A DNA stretch of 26,069 bases, taken from assembly GCA_018668195.1 (NCBI GenBank), contig JABITU010000008.1, positions 1 through 26,069 of the forward strand. The letters are read 5' to 3'. Made by a program: the position numbers and the translations under genes. This DNA is from Tateyamaria sp. GTDB taxonomy: Bacteria; Pseudomonadota; Alphaproteobacteria; Rhodobacterales; Rhodobacteraceae. Each line of letters opens with the position of its first letter. Within the stretch, counting starts at the first letter, position 1. Positions 8,687 through 17,393 of this stretch are shown piece by piece. The notes under the pieces were generated by a model, which was given only the letters and a program-made list of their open reading frames with translations, did not search any database and was not told where the DNA came from.

Positions 8687-10375
8687 TCAGCTGTGCTCTT
8701 CTGCTGCCGTAGCGGCCAACGCTCGATTATAGGCTTTTAGCGCATCCACATGAAACAATGCGCCCTGCAACTGCGGTGCATTACCTTCGCCGGTCAACGT
8801 CACCACAGGTATAAAGGGCACCATTGCACGGTCGAAAATCGGCAAAGCAACCTCAAGCGTTGCCCCAGCATCCACATAGATCCCGTCGCCAATCATTTGC
8901 CAACATCGCGCGTCATCAGCCGCGTGCGGATGCTCAGGCTTGCGCATCACAGTGCTGATCCGGAACATCGCCAAAAGATAGGCCTGCGGCCCCGCTGCCA
9001 AATGCACACCGCGCCGTTCTATTTGGGTCAAAAAGAAACTGCGATCCACCAAGCGTGACGCAATAGCAGTCGACATAGAAACGGCGACCATAACAGCCAG
9101 CCCAGTTTGCCAGTCGCCTGTAAGCTCAAAGACAATCAAGGTCGTTGAAATCGGCGCCCCCAACACGGCCGCTGCCACCGCTCCCATCCCGGCCAAAGCA
9201 TATAGCGTGACCGCGCCTGAAACATCAGGCAAAAGCGCTGTCGCCACCAGACCAAAGCCAAGCCCCGTCAGCGCGCCCAGCATCAACGAGGGCGAAAAAA
9301 CTCCGCCCCCCATACGTCCGGCCATCGTTATAGCCACCGCAGCTGTCTTAAGTACTGCAAAAACGACGACGTCATTCAACACCAACTGACCCGTTAATGC
9401 CCGCGACGTAGTCTCGTACCCAACGCCAATGATGTGCGGGTAAAAAATCGCCATGCCACCCAGCATAGCACCAGCCATCGCAGGCCGAAGCCAGCGCGGC
9501 ATGCCCATACGGTTCTGAAAGGCCGTACCCAAATCGTCGGTCCAAAAAATTGCCTTCATCAGCACGACGGCCACCAGACCAGACACAAGGCCCAACATCA
9601 GAAACGCTGGTAATTCTTGGTAAAACGCCAGCCTGTTAGGCTCAGGCAACATAAACTCTGTCACCCCACCAAATTGTAACCGGTTGATAACTGTTCCAGC
9701 AACGCTGGCAATCACAATCGGGGCGAAAGCATGCATCGCAAAGTGACGCAACACCACCTCAAGCGCGAACAAGGCGCCAGCGATCGGTGCATTGAAACTT
9801 GCTGAAACCGCAGCTGCTACAGCGCATCCCAGCAAGTCACGCCCCGTAATGCCATCCGCCTTGACCCATCGCGATACCTTGGTCGAGATTACAGCGGCAA
9901 TATGCACCACTGGCCCTTCTCGCCCGGTCGATCCGCCCGAGGATAACGTGATGAAACTGGCAAATGCCGACGCAACACCCGCGCGCGTACCAACGCGGCC
10001 CTCGTGCATGGCCGCACCTTCGATCACGTCGGCAACGCTGCGAACCGTCCCGTCGCGGGTAAAGTTGTGCAGAATGATGCCGGTCAAAAGCCCACCGACG
10101 ATCGGGATTATCAAGATCAGGTACCACGGCAAAGATGAAGCAAAACTGTGTAAATTCTGGACATCAACCGTGCCGTATAACCAAGCTTGTAGCGCCTCGA
10201 TCCCCTTGCGAAAAAAGAGCGCCGCAGTGCCCGCAGCTATTCCCACGGCAAGGGCAATGAACCAGAATTGTATTTGCCCAGGACCTTGGGCGCGCAATAC
10301 TTGCCACACCGGTTTGCAGGCAGTTACTGCCTGACCGAGCAGCGTGTTCAGGATCGGGGGCTTGGATGCGGACAT
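8687..10375 (-). CDS. CLC-type chloride channel / H+-Cl- antiporter
   Basis: This 562-residue membrane protein has many hydrophobic helices between residues about 35 and 445. It carries the CLC ion-path motif G-R-E-G-P (151-155), where E153 would be the gating glutamate, and GGGVFSPSLMLGALTG in place of the GGIFAP motif. It also has GAPISTTLIVFELTG near residue 400. The first family motif (GSGIP) is not recognisable at its expected place; the sequence there reads RDGTVRSVADVI, so serine coordination of chloride may differ. After the last helix there are about 110 residues that look like one degenerate CBS-type domain. Whether it is a channel or an exchanger cannot be decided by eye. It is last in the - strand run, 103 bp after recN, and convergent with the DUF427 gene. 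Confidence 0.92.
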   Translation of the reverse strand: MSASKPPILNTLLGQAVTACKPVWQVLRAQGPGQIQFWFIALAVGIAAGTAALFFRKGIEALQAWLYGTVDVQNLHSFASSLPWYLILIIPIVGGLLTGIILHNFTRDGTVRSVADVIEGAAMHEGRVGTRAGVASAFASFITLSSGGSTGREGPVVHIAAVISTKVSRWVKADGITGRDLLGCAVAAAVSASFNAPIAGALFALEVVLRHFAMHAFAPIVIASVAGTVINRLQFGGVTEFMLPEPNRLAFYQELPAFLMLGLVSGLVAVVLMKAIFWTDDLGTAFQNRMGMPRWLRPAMAGAMLGGMAIFYPHIIGVGYETTSRALTGQLVLNDVVVFAVLKTAAVAITMAGRMGGGVFSPSLMLGALTGLGFGLVATALLPDVSGAVTLYALAGMGAVAAAVLGAPISTTLIVFELTGDWQTGLAVMVAVSMSTAIASRLVDRSFFLTQIERRGVHLAAGPQAYLLAMFRISTVMRKPEHPHAADDARCWQMIGDGIYVDAGATLEVALPIFDRAMVPFIPVVTLTGEGNAPQLQGALFHVDALKAYNRALAATAAEEHS

Positions 10376-10478
10376 TTGATGCGCGTCGCCAAAAAACTTT
10401 GTGTCTTATCGTCCTTAGGCTATGAACAGCCCAGTGAAAAGCCCACAACCCAACGCAGCAAGCAGCAAACCCAAAAAT

Positions 10479-12128
10479 TCACAGATGCAAAAGCGCACGC
10501 GCAGCGCTTCGCGCCTGTTCAGTTATCGTATCCCCCGCCAACATGCGCGCAATCTCGTCCACCCGGTCAACCGTATCAAGCGGTACAACTGTGGACGTCG
10601 TCATACCCTGATCGATTTGCTTTTCAACCCGCCAATGATGCGCACCCAAAGCCGCCACTTGAGGAGAATGGGTGACAACCAGAACCTGCCCTCCATCACC
10701 CAATGAGACCAAACGTCTGCCCACCGCATCAGCAGTGGCGCCCCCCACCCCCCTGTCAATCTCGTCAAAGATCATGGTCAATCCGGACTGCCCCTTTGTC
10801 AGGCACACTTTCAGCGCAAGCAAAAAGCGGCTCAATTCGCCCCCAGACGCAATCTTGTTCAACGGACCTGATGGCGCACCGGGGTTCGTGGCAACAGTAA
10901 ATGCAACCGCATCCACGCCGCTGGGACCTGCCACGTCTTGCGCAATCTGGGTTGCGAATACGGCGCGCTCCATCTTGAGCGGCGCCAGCTCTTCCATCAC
11001 GGCACCATCAAGCTTGGACGCCGCCGAAGTGCGCGCTTTAGTCAGGGCCGCGGCAGCGCCGTCATACGCCTCTTGCACAGCCTCTAGGTCGCGGCGCAAC
11101 TGCGCAAGATCGGCATCACCCGCATCCAGAGCTGCAAGCTTTGTGCGCAGGTCATCGGCAAAGTCCGACAGATCATCAGGCGCCACCTGATGCTTACGAG
11201 CAAGACCCCGAATGGCAAAAAGACGTTCTTCGGTATCCTCCAGTTCCGACGGATTAAAATGCAGCTTATCGAGCGCGCTGACAATGCCTTCAGCGGCATC
11301 GTCCAGTTCGACCATGGCGCGGTTCAAAGCTGACAATGGCGCATCCAAGTGCCCCTCTGCTTTATCAGACACCCCATCGAGCCATTTTACCGCGTCACTG
11401 ATCGACCCTTCAGCGCCTTGATGACCTAACACATGATGCGCGCGCTGCACATCTTCCAAAATTCGCTCGCCCCCCTGCATCAGACGGCGACGCGCGTCCA
11501 GTTCTGGTTCTTCTCCGGGCTGTGGATTCAGCGCATCCAACTCAGCCACGGCGTGACGCAAATAGTCCTCTTCGGCGCGGATTGTGGCCATTGTGGTCTC
11601 AGCTGTCGCAAGAGCTTTACGAGCCTTGCCGACCGCGGCCCATGCCGTTCGCGTCTTGTCACGCAACGTGTCGAGGCTCCCGAAAACATCTAGAATATCG
11701 CGGTGCCCGCGCGGGTTCAGCAGGCCACGATCGTCGTGCTGGCCATGGAGTTCCACCAGCGTCTCTGAGAGCGCGCGCAGCACCTCACCCGAGCAACGCC
11801 TGTCGTTGACCCAAGCCGTCTTGCGCCCATCAGCGGTATTTACCCGGCGCAACACCAGCTCGTCACCGCCGGGCAGCCCAGCCTCGGACAGGATCGTCTG
11901 CGCGGGATGGTCTTTGGCCAGATCAAACCAAGCTGTGACCTCGCCTTGCGCAGCACCCTGACGCACAAGATCAGCCCGCCCGCGCCATCCCAAGACAAAA
12001 CCTAAACTGTCAAGTAGAATCGATTTTCCCGCACCAGTTTCACCAGTCAGAACGTTCAGCCCTGGTTGAAATGCAAGTTCCAGCCGATCGATGATCAGCA
12101 TGTCCGAAATATCAAGCCCACGCAGCAT
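10479..12128 (-). CDS. recN: DNA repair protein RecN
   Basis: The 549-residue product has the normal RecN size and its SMC-like layout. The N-terminal half-ATPase has Walker A GETGAGKS at 29-36. A long coiled-coil region rich in Ala, Glu and Arg follows (about 150-370). The C-terminal half-ATPase has the signature ASGGELSR (427-434), Walker B TMIFDEID (about 451-458) and the VVTHSPQVA switch. RecN acts early in double-strand-break repair in the cytoplasm by tethering DNA ends and aiding RecA; in many bacteria it is SOS induced, but I found no clear LexA site here. It follows bamD by 37 bp on the same strand, so bamD-recN is probably one transcript. No defects are seen. Confidence 0.96.
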   Translation of the reverse strand: MLRGLDISDMLIIDRLELAFQPGLNVLTGETGAGKSILLDSLGFVLGWRGRADLVRQGAAQGEVTAWFDLAKDHPAQTILSEAGLPGGDELVLRRVNTADGRKTAWVNDRRCSGEVLRALSETLVELHGQHDDRGLLNPRGHRDILDVFGSLDTLRDKTRTAWAAVGKARKALATAETTMATIRAEEDYLRHAVAELDALNPQPGEEPELDARRRLMQGGERILEDVQRAHHVLGHQGAEGSISDAVKWLDGVSDKAEGHLDAPLSALNRAMVELDDAAEGIVSALDKLHFNPSELEDTEERLFAIRGLARKHQVAPDDLSDFADDLRTKLAALDAGDADLAQLRRDLEAVQEAYDGAAAALTKARTSAASKLDGAVMEELAPLKMERAVFATQIAQDVAGPSGVDAVAFTVATNPGAPSGPLNKIASGGELSRFLLALKVCLTKGQSGLTMIFDEIDRGVGGATADAVGRRLVSLGDGGQVLVVTHSPQVAALGAHHWRVEKQIDQGMTTSTVVPLDTVDRVDEIARMLAGDTITEQARSAARALLHL

Positions 12129-12165
12129 GTTCGTTCACCAAATGCCCCTAAGCCAAGACCGAATA

Positions 12166-13035
12166 TTACAGCCAACGGCCCTTTATCATCTGGCGATAGA
12201 TCTGTCTCAGCCAGCCATCCCCGCGTGCCCGAGGTTCAAACCCGCGCCCCGTCAGCAATTTATAGCTGTCATCGTACCATTCGGTGGCTTGATAGTTGTA
12301 GCCCAAAATAGCGCCCGCGGTTTGCGCCTCGTCCGTCAACCCTAGTGACAGATAACTTTCGACCAAGCGGTGCAACGCCTCGGGCGTGTGGCTGGTCGTT
12401 TGGAAATCTTCTACCACAACACGGAACCGGTTGATCGCAGCCGTGTAGCGCCCACGGCGCAAGTAGTAGCGACCTACCTCCATCTCCTTGGCGGCAAGAT
12501 GATCAAAAGCGAGGTCGAATTTTAGGATCGCTGACTTGGAATACTCACTGTCAGGATAGCGCTCAATCACTTTGCGCAAAGATTGCAATGCCTCAAATGT
12601 CAGTCCCTGGTCGCGACCAACTTCGTCGATTTGATCATAGTAGCTGAGCGCTAGCAAATACTGCGCATAGGCCGCGTCATCATCATCTGGGTAGAAATCT
12701 ATAAATCTCTGCGCCGCTGACCGGCTATTGGGATAGTCCTTGTCCCTATGGTGGGCAAAGGCTTGCATAATCAGCGCCCGGCGCGCCCAATCAGAATAGG
12801 GATAAAGCCGCTCGATCTCGGAAAAGTAAAACGCAGCCTCGGTGAGGTTACCATTCTCTAGCTCGAATTCACCCCGACCAAAGATTTGTTCTGCAGTAAA
12901 GTTTTCTAGCGGAATTTCAGTCTGGTTGAAAAAGCCGCCCGACGTTGGTCGGCCGCTTCCGCCCCCGCACGCTGATAGAGCGGCTGCCATAGCCATCACA
13001 ACTGCGAGACGCGTCATGGTTTTGCCCCGGATCAT
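12166..13035 (-). CDS. bamD: Outer membrane assembly lipoprotein BamD
   Basis: The 289-residue protein begins with a lipoprotein signal: a basic start, a hydrophobic stretch (LAVVMAMAAALSA) and the lipobox L-S-A-C with the lipidated Cys at position 23. The mature part is made of TPR-like helical repeats (AEQIFGRGEFELENGN, ALIMQAFAHHRD, YAQYLLALSYYDQI and others), as in BamD (YfiO/ComL). BamD is an essential part of the Bam complex that inserts beta-barrel proteins into the outer membrane, acting on its periplasmic face. Two starts are possible: 13035, preceded by GGAGTGGCGAGG, or the ATG at 13017. Both keep the signal peptide; I prefer the first for its upstream site. It sits between lpxC and recN, the usual order in the group. 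Confidence 0.94.
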   Translation of the reverse strand: MIRGKTMTRLAVVMAMAAALSACGGGSGRPTSGGFFNQTEIPLENFTAEQIFGRGEFELENGNLTEAAFYFSEIERLYPYSDWARRALIMQAFAHHRDKDYPNSRSAAQRFIDFYPDDDDAAYAQYLLALSYYDQIDEVGRDQGLTFEALQSLRKVIERYPDSEYSKSAILKFDLAFDHLAAKEMEVGRYYLRRGRYTAAINRFRVVVEDFQTTSHTPEALHRLVESYLSLGLTDEAQTAGAILGYNYQATEWYDDSYKLLTGRGFEPRARGDGWLRQIYRQMIKGRWL

Positions 13036-13138
13036 GCCTCGCCACTCCCAAAGATACCGTACACCGCCCCATTTTCAGGCTGTTGATCTGTCTCTAGCAC
13101 ATTAAATCCTGCGGGGAAAATGACGAATTTGCCTTGCC

Positions 13139-14062
13139 TCAGGCAACGGCTGGTATCTCATCCCAAACGAGGCCATAACCTGGCAAACGCGCAGCGGTAG
13201 ACGCATTGCATTTGATCATGTGCACCGCGCCCGGGGTGGCGAACAGTTTTCGCAAAAGCTGGTTGGTCAGCGCGTGCCCCGCCCGCTCACCCACATAATG
13301 ACCGATTAATGGCGCACCAGCGAGGGCCAGATCGCCAAGAGCGTCTAGCATTTTGTGGCGCACGGGTTCGTCTGCGTGGCGCAGGCCGCCAGGGCTTGTC
13401 ACCCGATCACCGTCAAATACCACCGCGTTCACGCCTGGCGACCCGCCCAAAGCAAGGCCGCTTGCCTGCATTTTCTCAACATCGCCCATCCGGCAAAACG
13501 TGCGGCTGTCGCTCAACTCGCGAACAAAGCTGCCGTTGGACATGTTCAAAGACTTGGACTGGCGCCCAATTGCAGCATCAGAAAAATCGATATGAAAGTC
13601 GATGCGCATGATGTCAGAGGGGTATATTGATGCTTTCGCCGCGCCGTGCATCACGGACACAGTCTTTAATACTTCAAATGCCCGCACATGCGCTGGCAAG
13701 CGGCGCAAACCTTGCTGCATTACGCCGCGCACGAATGGCACGGCTGACCCATCCAAAATGGGCACTTCCGGGCCATCGATCTCGACCAGCGCATTGTGCA
13801 CACCGCAGCCTGCCAGAGCGGCCATAATGTGTTCAACTGTGCTGACCTCTACACCTGAATCATTGACCAGCGTTGTGCAAAGTGGCGATTGACGCACCGC
13901 ATCCCATCGGGCGGGCACCATCGTGTCGCGCGCATCGATATCCGTGCGTTGGAACCAAATGCCGTGCTCAGCCATCGCAGGGCGGATCGTCAACCGCGCA
14001 GACTTTCCAGAATGCAATCCGCGTCCAACGAATGTAATTGGCGATTTGACAGTCGTTTGCAT
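13139..14062 (-). CDS. lpxC: UDP-3-O-acyl-N-acetylglucosamine deacetylase
   Basis: From the ATG at 14062 the protein has 307 residues, normal for LpxC. The frame extends upstream to 14119, but the family starts with MQTT, followed here by the conserved FVGRGLHSG, and GGAGTGGGG lies just ahead of this ATG. The zinc ligands are visible: H78 in STVEHIMAA, then H236 and D240 in RHKMLDALGD. E77 and H263 (in GHALTN) fit the catalytic pair. LpxC removes the acetyl group in the first committed step of lipid A synthesis in the cytoplasm, so the organism makes lipopolysaccharide. A terminator after ftsZ and an inverted repeat upstream suggest its own promoter rather than read-through from the division genes. 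Confidence 0.96.
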   Translation of the reverse strand: MQTTVKSPITFVGRGLHSGKSARLTIRPAMAEHGIWFQRTDIDARDTMVPARWDAVRQSPLCTTLVNDSGVEVSTVEHIMAALAGCGVHNALVEIDGPEVPILDGSAVPFVRGVMQQGLRRLPAHVRAFEVLKTVSVMHGAAKASIYPSDIMRIDFHIDFSDAAIGRQSKSLNMSNGSFVRELSDSRTFCRMGDVEKMQASGLALGGSPGVNAVVFDGDRVTSPGGLRHADEPVRHKMLDALGDLALAGAPLIGHYVGERAGHALTNQLLRKLFATPGAVHMIKCNASTAARLPGYGLVWDEIPAVA

Positions 14063-14130
14063 CGTCCCCACTCCGCGCTTACCTATCGACAATGTTGGTA
14101 AAAGACTGTGGGAGAACACTCAACTCAATC

Positions 14131-14162
14131 TTTGTAACATTCTGAAACATGGCTGTTACAAA
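14131..14162. promoter_or_regulatory. Inverted repeat TTTGTAACA-N14-TGTTACAAA upstream of lpxC
   Basis: The two 9-base arms (14131-14139 and 14154-14162) are perfect reverse complements around a 14-base spacer, so equivalent bases in the half-sites are 23 bp apart, about two helical turns. It lies about 70-100 bp ahead of the lpxC start, between the ftsZ terminator and lpxC. This geometry fits a dimeric DNA-binding protein. I do not recognise the operator. It is close to, but not, a TGT-N12-ACA site. Confidence 0.5.
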
Positions 14163-14204
14163 TGAGCAATTATGCGCGCATAGTTAAATTAAAGGGGTTT
14201 TAAT

Positions 14205-14239
14205 GATAAAAAAGGGACATCAAATGCCCCTGTTTTTTT
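14205..14239 (-). terminator. Intrinsic terminator after ftsZ
   Basis: Read on the - strand, AGGGGCAT and ATGTCCCT (8 pairs, one G-U) close on a 3-base loop TTG, followed by six T. The stem spans 14213-14231 and begins about 26 bp after the ftsZ stop. On the + strand the stem is followed by GTTTTTTT, so it would work in either direction. It separates ftsZ from lpxC. Confidence 0.8.
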
Positions 14240-14256
14240 GAATAAATAAGCGTCTT

Positions 14257-15879
14257 TTAGTTGGCCTGACGCCGCAGAAACGCTGGAATTTCGATCCGTT
14301 CCTGATCAGGATCCACAGCCTCGGTTGGTTGCGGTGCAGGTGCCTGAGCCGATGCTGCCGTGTGGTTTTGCATAGGTGGCTGTTGGCGCGCGGGCCGCTC
14401 GCCCTGACCCGATTCCTGCGAGCCCGTCATTCGGTTGATCAAGGAGTTGATACCAAAACGCGGCTTTTCACCAGTAGTGGCTGGTTGTTCAGACTGCGGA
14501 GCTGGCGTCTGTTGTTTGTTCACCTTTTGGCTGGCTGCACGCAGGCGCGCCAACATCTGCGGCGACGGGGTGCCGGGGGAGGGCGCACGCGGAGCAACGA
14601 ACTGTTCAGGGGCGCTCGGCTCAGGCAGAGGCGCCGGCTCGAATGCATCTACTTGCGGCTGGTAGGCCGGAGGAGGTAAATCATCGGCCGCTTCAGCAGG
14701 GGCTTCAGCGACAAAGTCATCTTTGGTCAACTCCTGTGCTGCTGCTTGCTCGACTTCTACACGCTGGAACAGCGACGGCTCTTCACCATCCGCGGTAATG
14801 GGCGCGTGTTCCGCCTCAAGATCAGATTGCGCGCCCGCCTTTTCGGCTGTGACCGACTGAGCCAGCGGCGCGGCCATGCTGCGGCGCGGGACCGGCAGCG
14901 CATTTTGCACTTCGCTGGCATCAATACCGGTTGCAACAACACTGACACGCATGATGCCTTCCATCGCCGTATCGAGTGTCGATCCAACGATGATGTTGGC
15001 TTCTGGATCCACTTCTTCGCGAATCCGGTTTGCAGCTTCGTCGAGCTCAAACAATGTCAGATCGTGTGCACCCGTAATGTTGATCAACACACCCTTTGCG
15101 CCGCGCAACGAGATTTCATCGAGCAGCGGATTGGCAATCGCCTTCTCTGCAGCCTGAATGGCACGGTCTTCGCCCTCAGCCTCGCCTGTGCCCATCATCG
15201 CCTTGCCCATCTCGTCCATCACGGCCCGAACATCTGCGAAATCTAGATTGATCAGGCCGGGCCGCACCATCAGGTCGGTCACGCCTTTGACCCCCTGATA
15301 AAGAACGTCGTCAGCCATCGAGAACGCTTCGGTAAAGGTGGTCTTTTCGTTAGCCAATCGGAACAGGTTCTGGTTCGGGATGATGATAAGCGTATCGACC
15401 ATTTTTTGTAGCGCTTCGACCCCATCCTCAGCCTGGCGCATGCGCTTGGCACCTTCAAACTGGAAGGGCTTTGTCACGACGCCAACGGTCAGAACACCAA
15501 GTTCGCGTGCTGCTTGTGCAATTATTGGCGCTGCCCCAGTGCCCGTACCACCCCCCATGCCGGCGGTGATAAAACACATATGAGCGCCGGCCAAATGGTC
15601 GACAATCTGTTCAATTGATTCCTCGGCAGCCGCGGCACCGACAGTGGCGCGCGCACCAGCCCCCAACCCTTCTGTGATCTTGATGCCCAGCTGAACCCGG
15701 CTTTTTGCAGTCGACTGCTGAAGTGCCTGCGCATCGGTATTTGCGACGACAAAATCAACACCATCCAGTTCTTTATCGATCATGTTATTGACCGCGTTGC
15801 CTCCCGCTCCGCCGACACCAAAGACAGTTATACGGGGCTTGAGCTCGTCATGCCCGGGCATTGTAAGGTTCAAAGTCAT
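14257..15879 (-). CDS. ftsZ: Cell division GTPase FtsZ
   Basis: From the ATG at 15879 (540 residues) the protein begins [18 protein letters not shown] patch lies just upstream, while the earlier in-frame ATG at 15909 has no such site. The GTPase part (about 15-330) has [10 protein letters not shown] and the tubulin signature GGGTGTG at 109-115. The T7-loop region [11 protein letters not shown] completes the active site between subunits. A Pro/Ala/Gln-rich linker of about 200 residues follows, longer than in Escherichia coli but normal for alphaproteobacteria. The extreme C terminus ([12 protein letters not shown]) is the conserved peptide that binds FtsA and other partners. FtsZ forms the cytokinetic ring at midcell. 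It lies 174 bp after ftsA, a gap with possible promoter elements, and is followed by a strong terminator. Confidence 0.97.
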   Translation of the reverse strand: MTLNLTMPGHDELKPRITVFGVGGAGGNAVNNMIDKELDGVDFVVANTDAQALQQSTAKSRVQLGIKITEGLGAGARATVGAAAAEESIEQIVDHLAGAHMCFITAGMGGGTGTGAAPIIAQAARELGVLTVGVVTKPFQFEGAKRMRQAEDGVEALQKMVDTLIIIPNQNLFRLANEKTTFTEAFSMADDVLYQGVKGVTDLMVRPGLINLDFADVRAVMDEMGKAMMGTGEAEGEDRAIQAAEKAIANPLLDEISLRGAKGVLINITGAHDLTLFELDEAANRIREEVDPEANIIVGSTLDTAMEGIMRVSVVATGIDASEVQNALPVPRRSMAAPLAQSVTAEKAGAQSDLEAEHAPITADGEEPSLFQRVEVEQAAAQELTKDDFVAEAPAEAADDLPPPAYQPQVDAFEPAPLPEPSAPEQFVAPRAPSPGTPSPQMLARLRAASQKVNKQQTPAPQSEQPATTGEKPRFGINSLINRMTGSQESGQGERPARQQPPMQNHTAASAQAPAPQPTEAVDPDQERIEIPAFLRRQAN

Positions 15880-15931
15880 CGCAAGTTCCGCCTGTATAGT
15901 TTGCCGCATTCGCGGGAGTTTTTATGCCTTA

Positions 15932-15968
15932 TTAAGTATATTGTTAACGTCAAGGTGCTCCAACGTCA
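15932..15968. promoter_or_regulatory. Possible regulatory region upstream of ftsZ
   Basis: This AT-rich patch lies 53-90 bp ahead of the ftsZ start. It contains TTAA (15932-15935) and TTAAC (15944-15948) separated by 8 bases, which resembles a CtrA box but is one base wider than the TTAA-N7-TTAA consensus. It also holds two direct copies of AACGTCA (15946-15952 and 15962-15968), 16 bp apart. On the - strand the first overlaps a TTGACG hexamer that could be a -35 element; no good -10 lies at the standard distance. Confidence 0.3.
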
Positions 15969-16053
15969 CCCAAAAAACACATTTTAGGCGCAAAATATGG
16001 GCGATTTCCCGCTCTTTTTTGCTGCATATCCACCAATATGCCACATCTTGCGA

Positions 16054-17388
16054 TCACCAGTTGTCTCTAAACCATTTCACAGCGCGGCGCAGACTTCTGG
16101 CCGGATAACGATCGTGTGGAATATCAAAATCCCACCATTCGTCTTGTGGATGCGCCGCAAAAAGCGCAAGGCCCACCGCGCTGGCAAAGCCTGGGCCAGT
16201 CGCTGCTTGTGGCAGCCCATGCACCCGCAAGGGCCGGCCAAGGCGCACCTGTTGGCCAAGAATCTTTGAGGCAAGACCATCAAGGCCCAATATCTGACTG
16301 CCTCCGCCAGTAAGTACGATCTGCTGGCTCGGAAGGTGATCAAAACCCGCTGCATCAAGGCGTGCCCGCACCTCTTCAAGGATTTCTTCGACCCGTGGGC
16401 GCATTATCCCGATCAGTTCGGCCCGGCTCACGGTACGTCGGTCGTGCTCATAATCGCCAGTCTGTCCGCCGATCTCAATAGGGTCGCGGTCATCCATTCC
16501 AGTGGCCTGAATGCCACCGTGAAACGTCTTGATCCGCTCGGCCGTCGCCATTGGAACCTGTAGCCCCATTGAGATGTCACTGGTAACATGATCGCCACCC
16601 ATACGAACGGCATCAGCGTAGATCATGTGCTTCTTGATGAAAATCGAAACGCCGGTAGATCCGCCGCCCATATCGATGCAGGCCGCCCCTAATTCCTGTT
16701 CATCCTCGACCAATGTCGCAATTCCCGAGGCATAAGCGGACGAGGCTACTCCGGCCAGTTCCAAATCACAGCGCTTGATACAATGCGCCAAATGTTGAAC
16801 CGCCACGGCATCGACTGTCAGCATATGTAGATCAACAGCCAAATCCGTGCCCAACTGCCCACGCGGATCCGAGAGGCCCGACCGGTGGTCCAGCGCAAAG
16901 TTCACTGGCTGCGCGTGCAGCACTTCGCGATCAGATCCATAGTCGGGCACATCACAGCGCGAAAGAACCCGGGCGACGTCTTCTTCGGTAACAACCCTGC
17001 CCTGCACATCCACTTGCGCATCTAGCCCATAGCTGCGCGGCTCTGCCCCAGCAAAGCAAGCAATTACATGATCCACGCGGATACCAGCCATTTTCTGTGC
17101 CGCCTGAAGGGCAGTGCGAATGGCGCGTTCAGTTTCCTGAATGGCAAAGATTTCGCCGAAACGAACCCCACGCGACTGGGTCGTTGCAGCCCCGATTACG
17201 CGAAAACCCGATTGTCCGGCCAGCGAACCGATCTCGCCATCTTCGCCCAGTTTCGCGGTGCCGTCAAAACGCAAAACCAAGCAAGCGATCTTGGAACTGC
17301 CTACGTCCAAAATCGCCACAACACCGCGCTGCATTGCGATTTTGCGCATGTTGCGCATGTTGCGCTGGTTTGAATAGAAATCAGTCAT
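16054..17388 (-). CDS. ftsA: Cell division protein FtsA
   Basis: Starting at the ATG at 17388 the protein has 444 residues. The actin-like fold opens with AILDVGSSK (25-33), the phosphate-1 loop. It continues with the phosphate-2 loop CIDMGGGSTGVS and ends with LTGGGSQILGL of the adenosine site. FtsA is an ATP-binding membrane adaptor that anchors FtsZ filaments and recruits later divisome proteins. The last residues (LRRAVKWFRDNW) form the expected amphipathic membrane-targeting helix. The N-terminal 22 residues are a basic extension before the fold. The frame is open to 17433, inside ftsQ, but the chosen start follows the ftsQ stop by 5 bp and has GGAG a little upstream. This spacing implies coupling to ftsQ. 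Confidence 0.96.
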   Translation of the reverse strand: MTDFYSNQRNMRNMRKIAMQRGVVAILDVGSSKIACLVLRFDGTAKLGEDGEIGSLAGQSGFRVIGAATTQSRGVRFGEIFAIQETERAIRTALQAAQKMAGIRVDHVIACFAGAEPRSYGLDAQVDVQGRVVTEEDVARVLSRCDVPDYGSDREVLHAQPVNFALDHRSGLSDPRGQLGTDLAVDLHMLTVDAVAVQHLAHCIKRCDLELAGVASSAYASGIATLVEDEQELGAACIDMGGGSTGVSIFIKKHMIYADAVRMGGDHVTSDISMGLQVPMATAERIKTFHGGIQATGMDDRDPIEIGGQTGDYEHDRRTVSRAELIGIMRPRVEEILEEVRARLDAAGFDHLPSQQIVLTGGGSQILGLDGLASKILGQQVRLGRPLRVHGLPQAATGPGFASAVGLALFAAHPQDEWWDFDIPHDRYPARSLRRAVKWFRDNW

Positions 17389-17393
17389 TGTCT

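Noticed and set aside
15932..15948. True CtrA box upstream of ftsZ
   Set aside because: The half-sites are 8 bases apart instead of 7, so it is listed only as a possible regulatory region.
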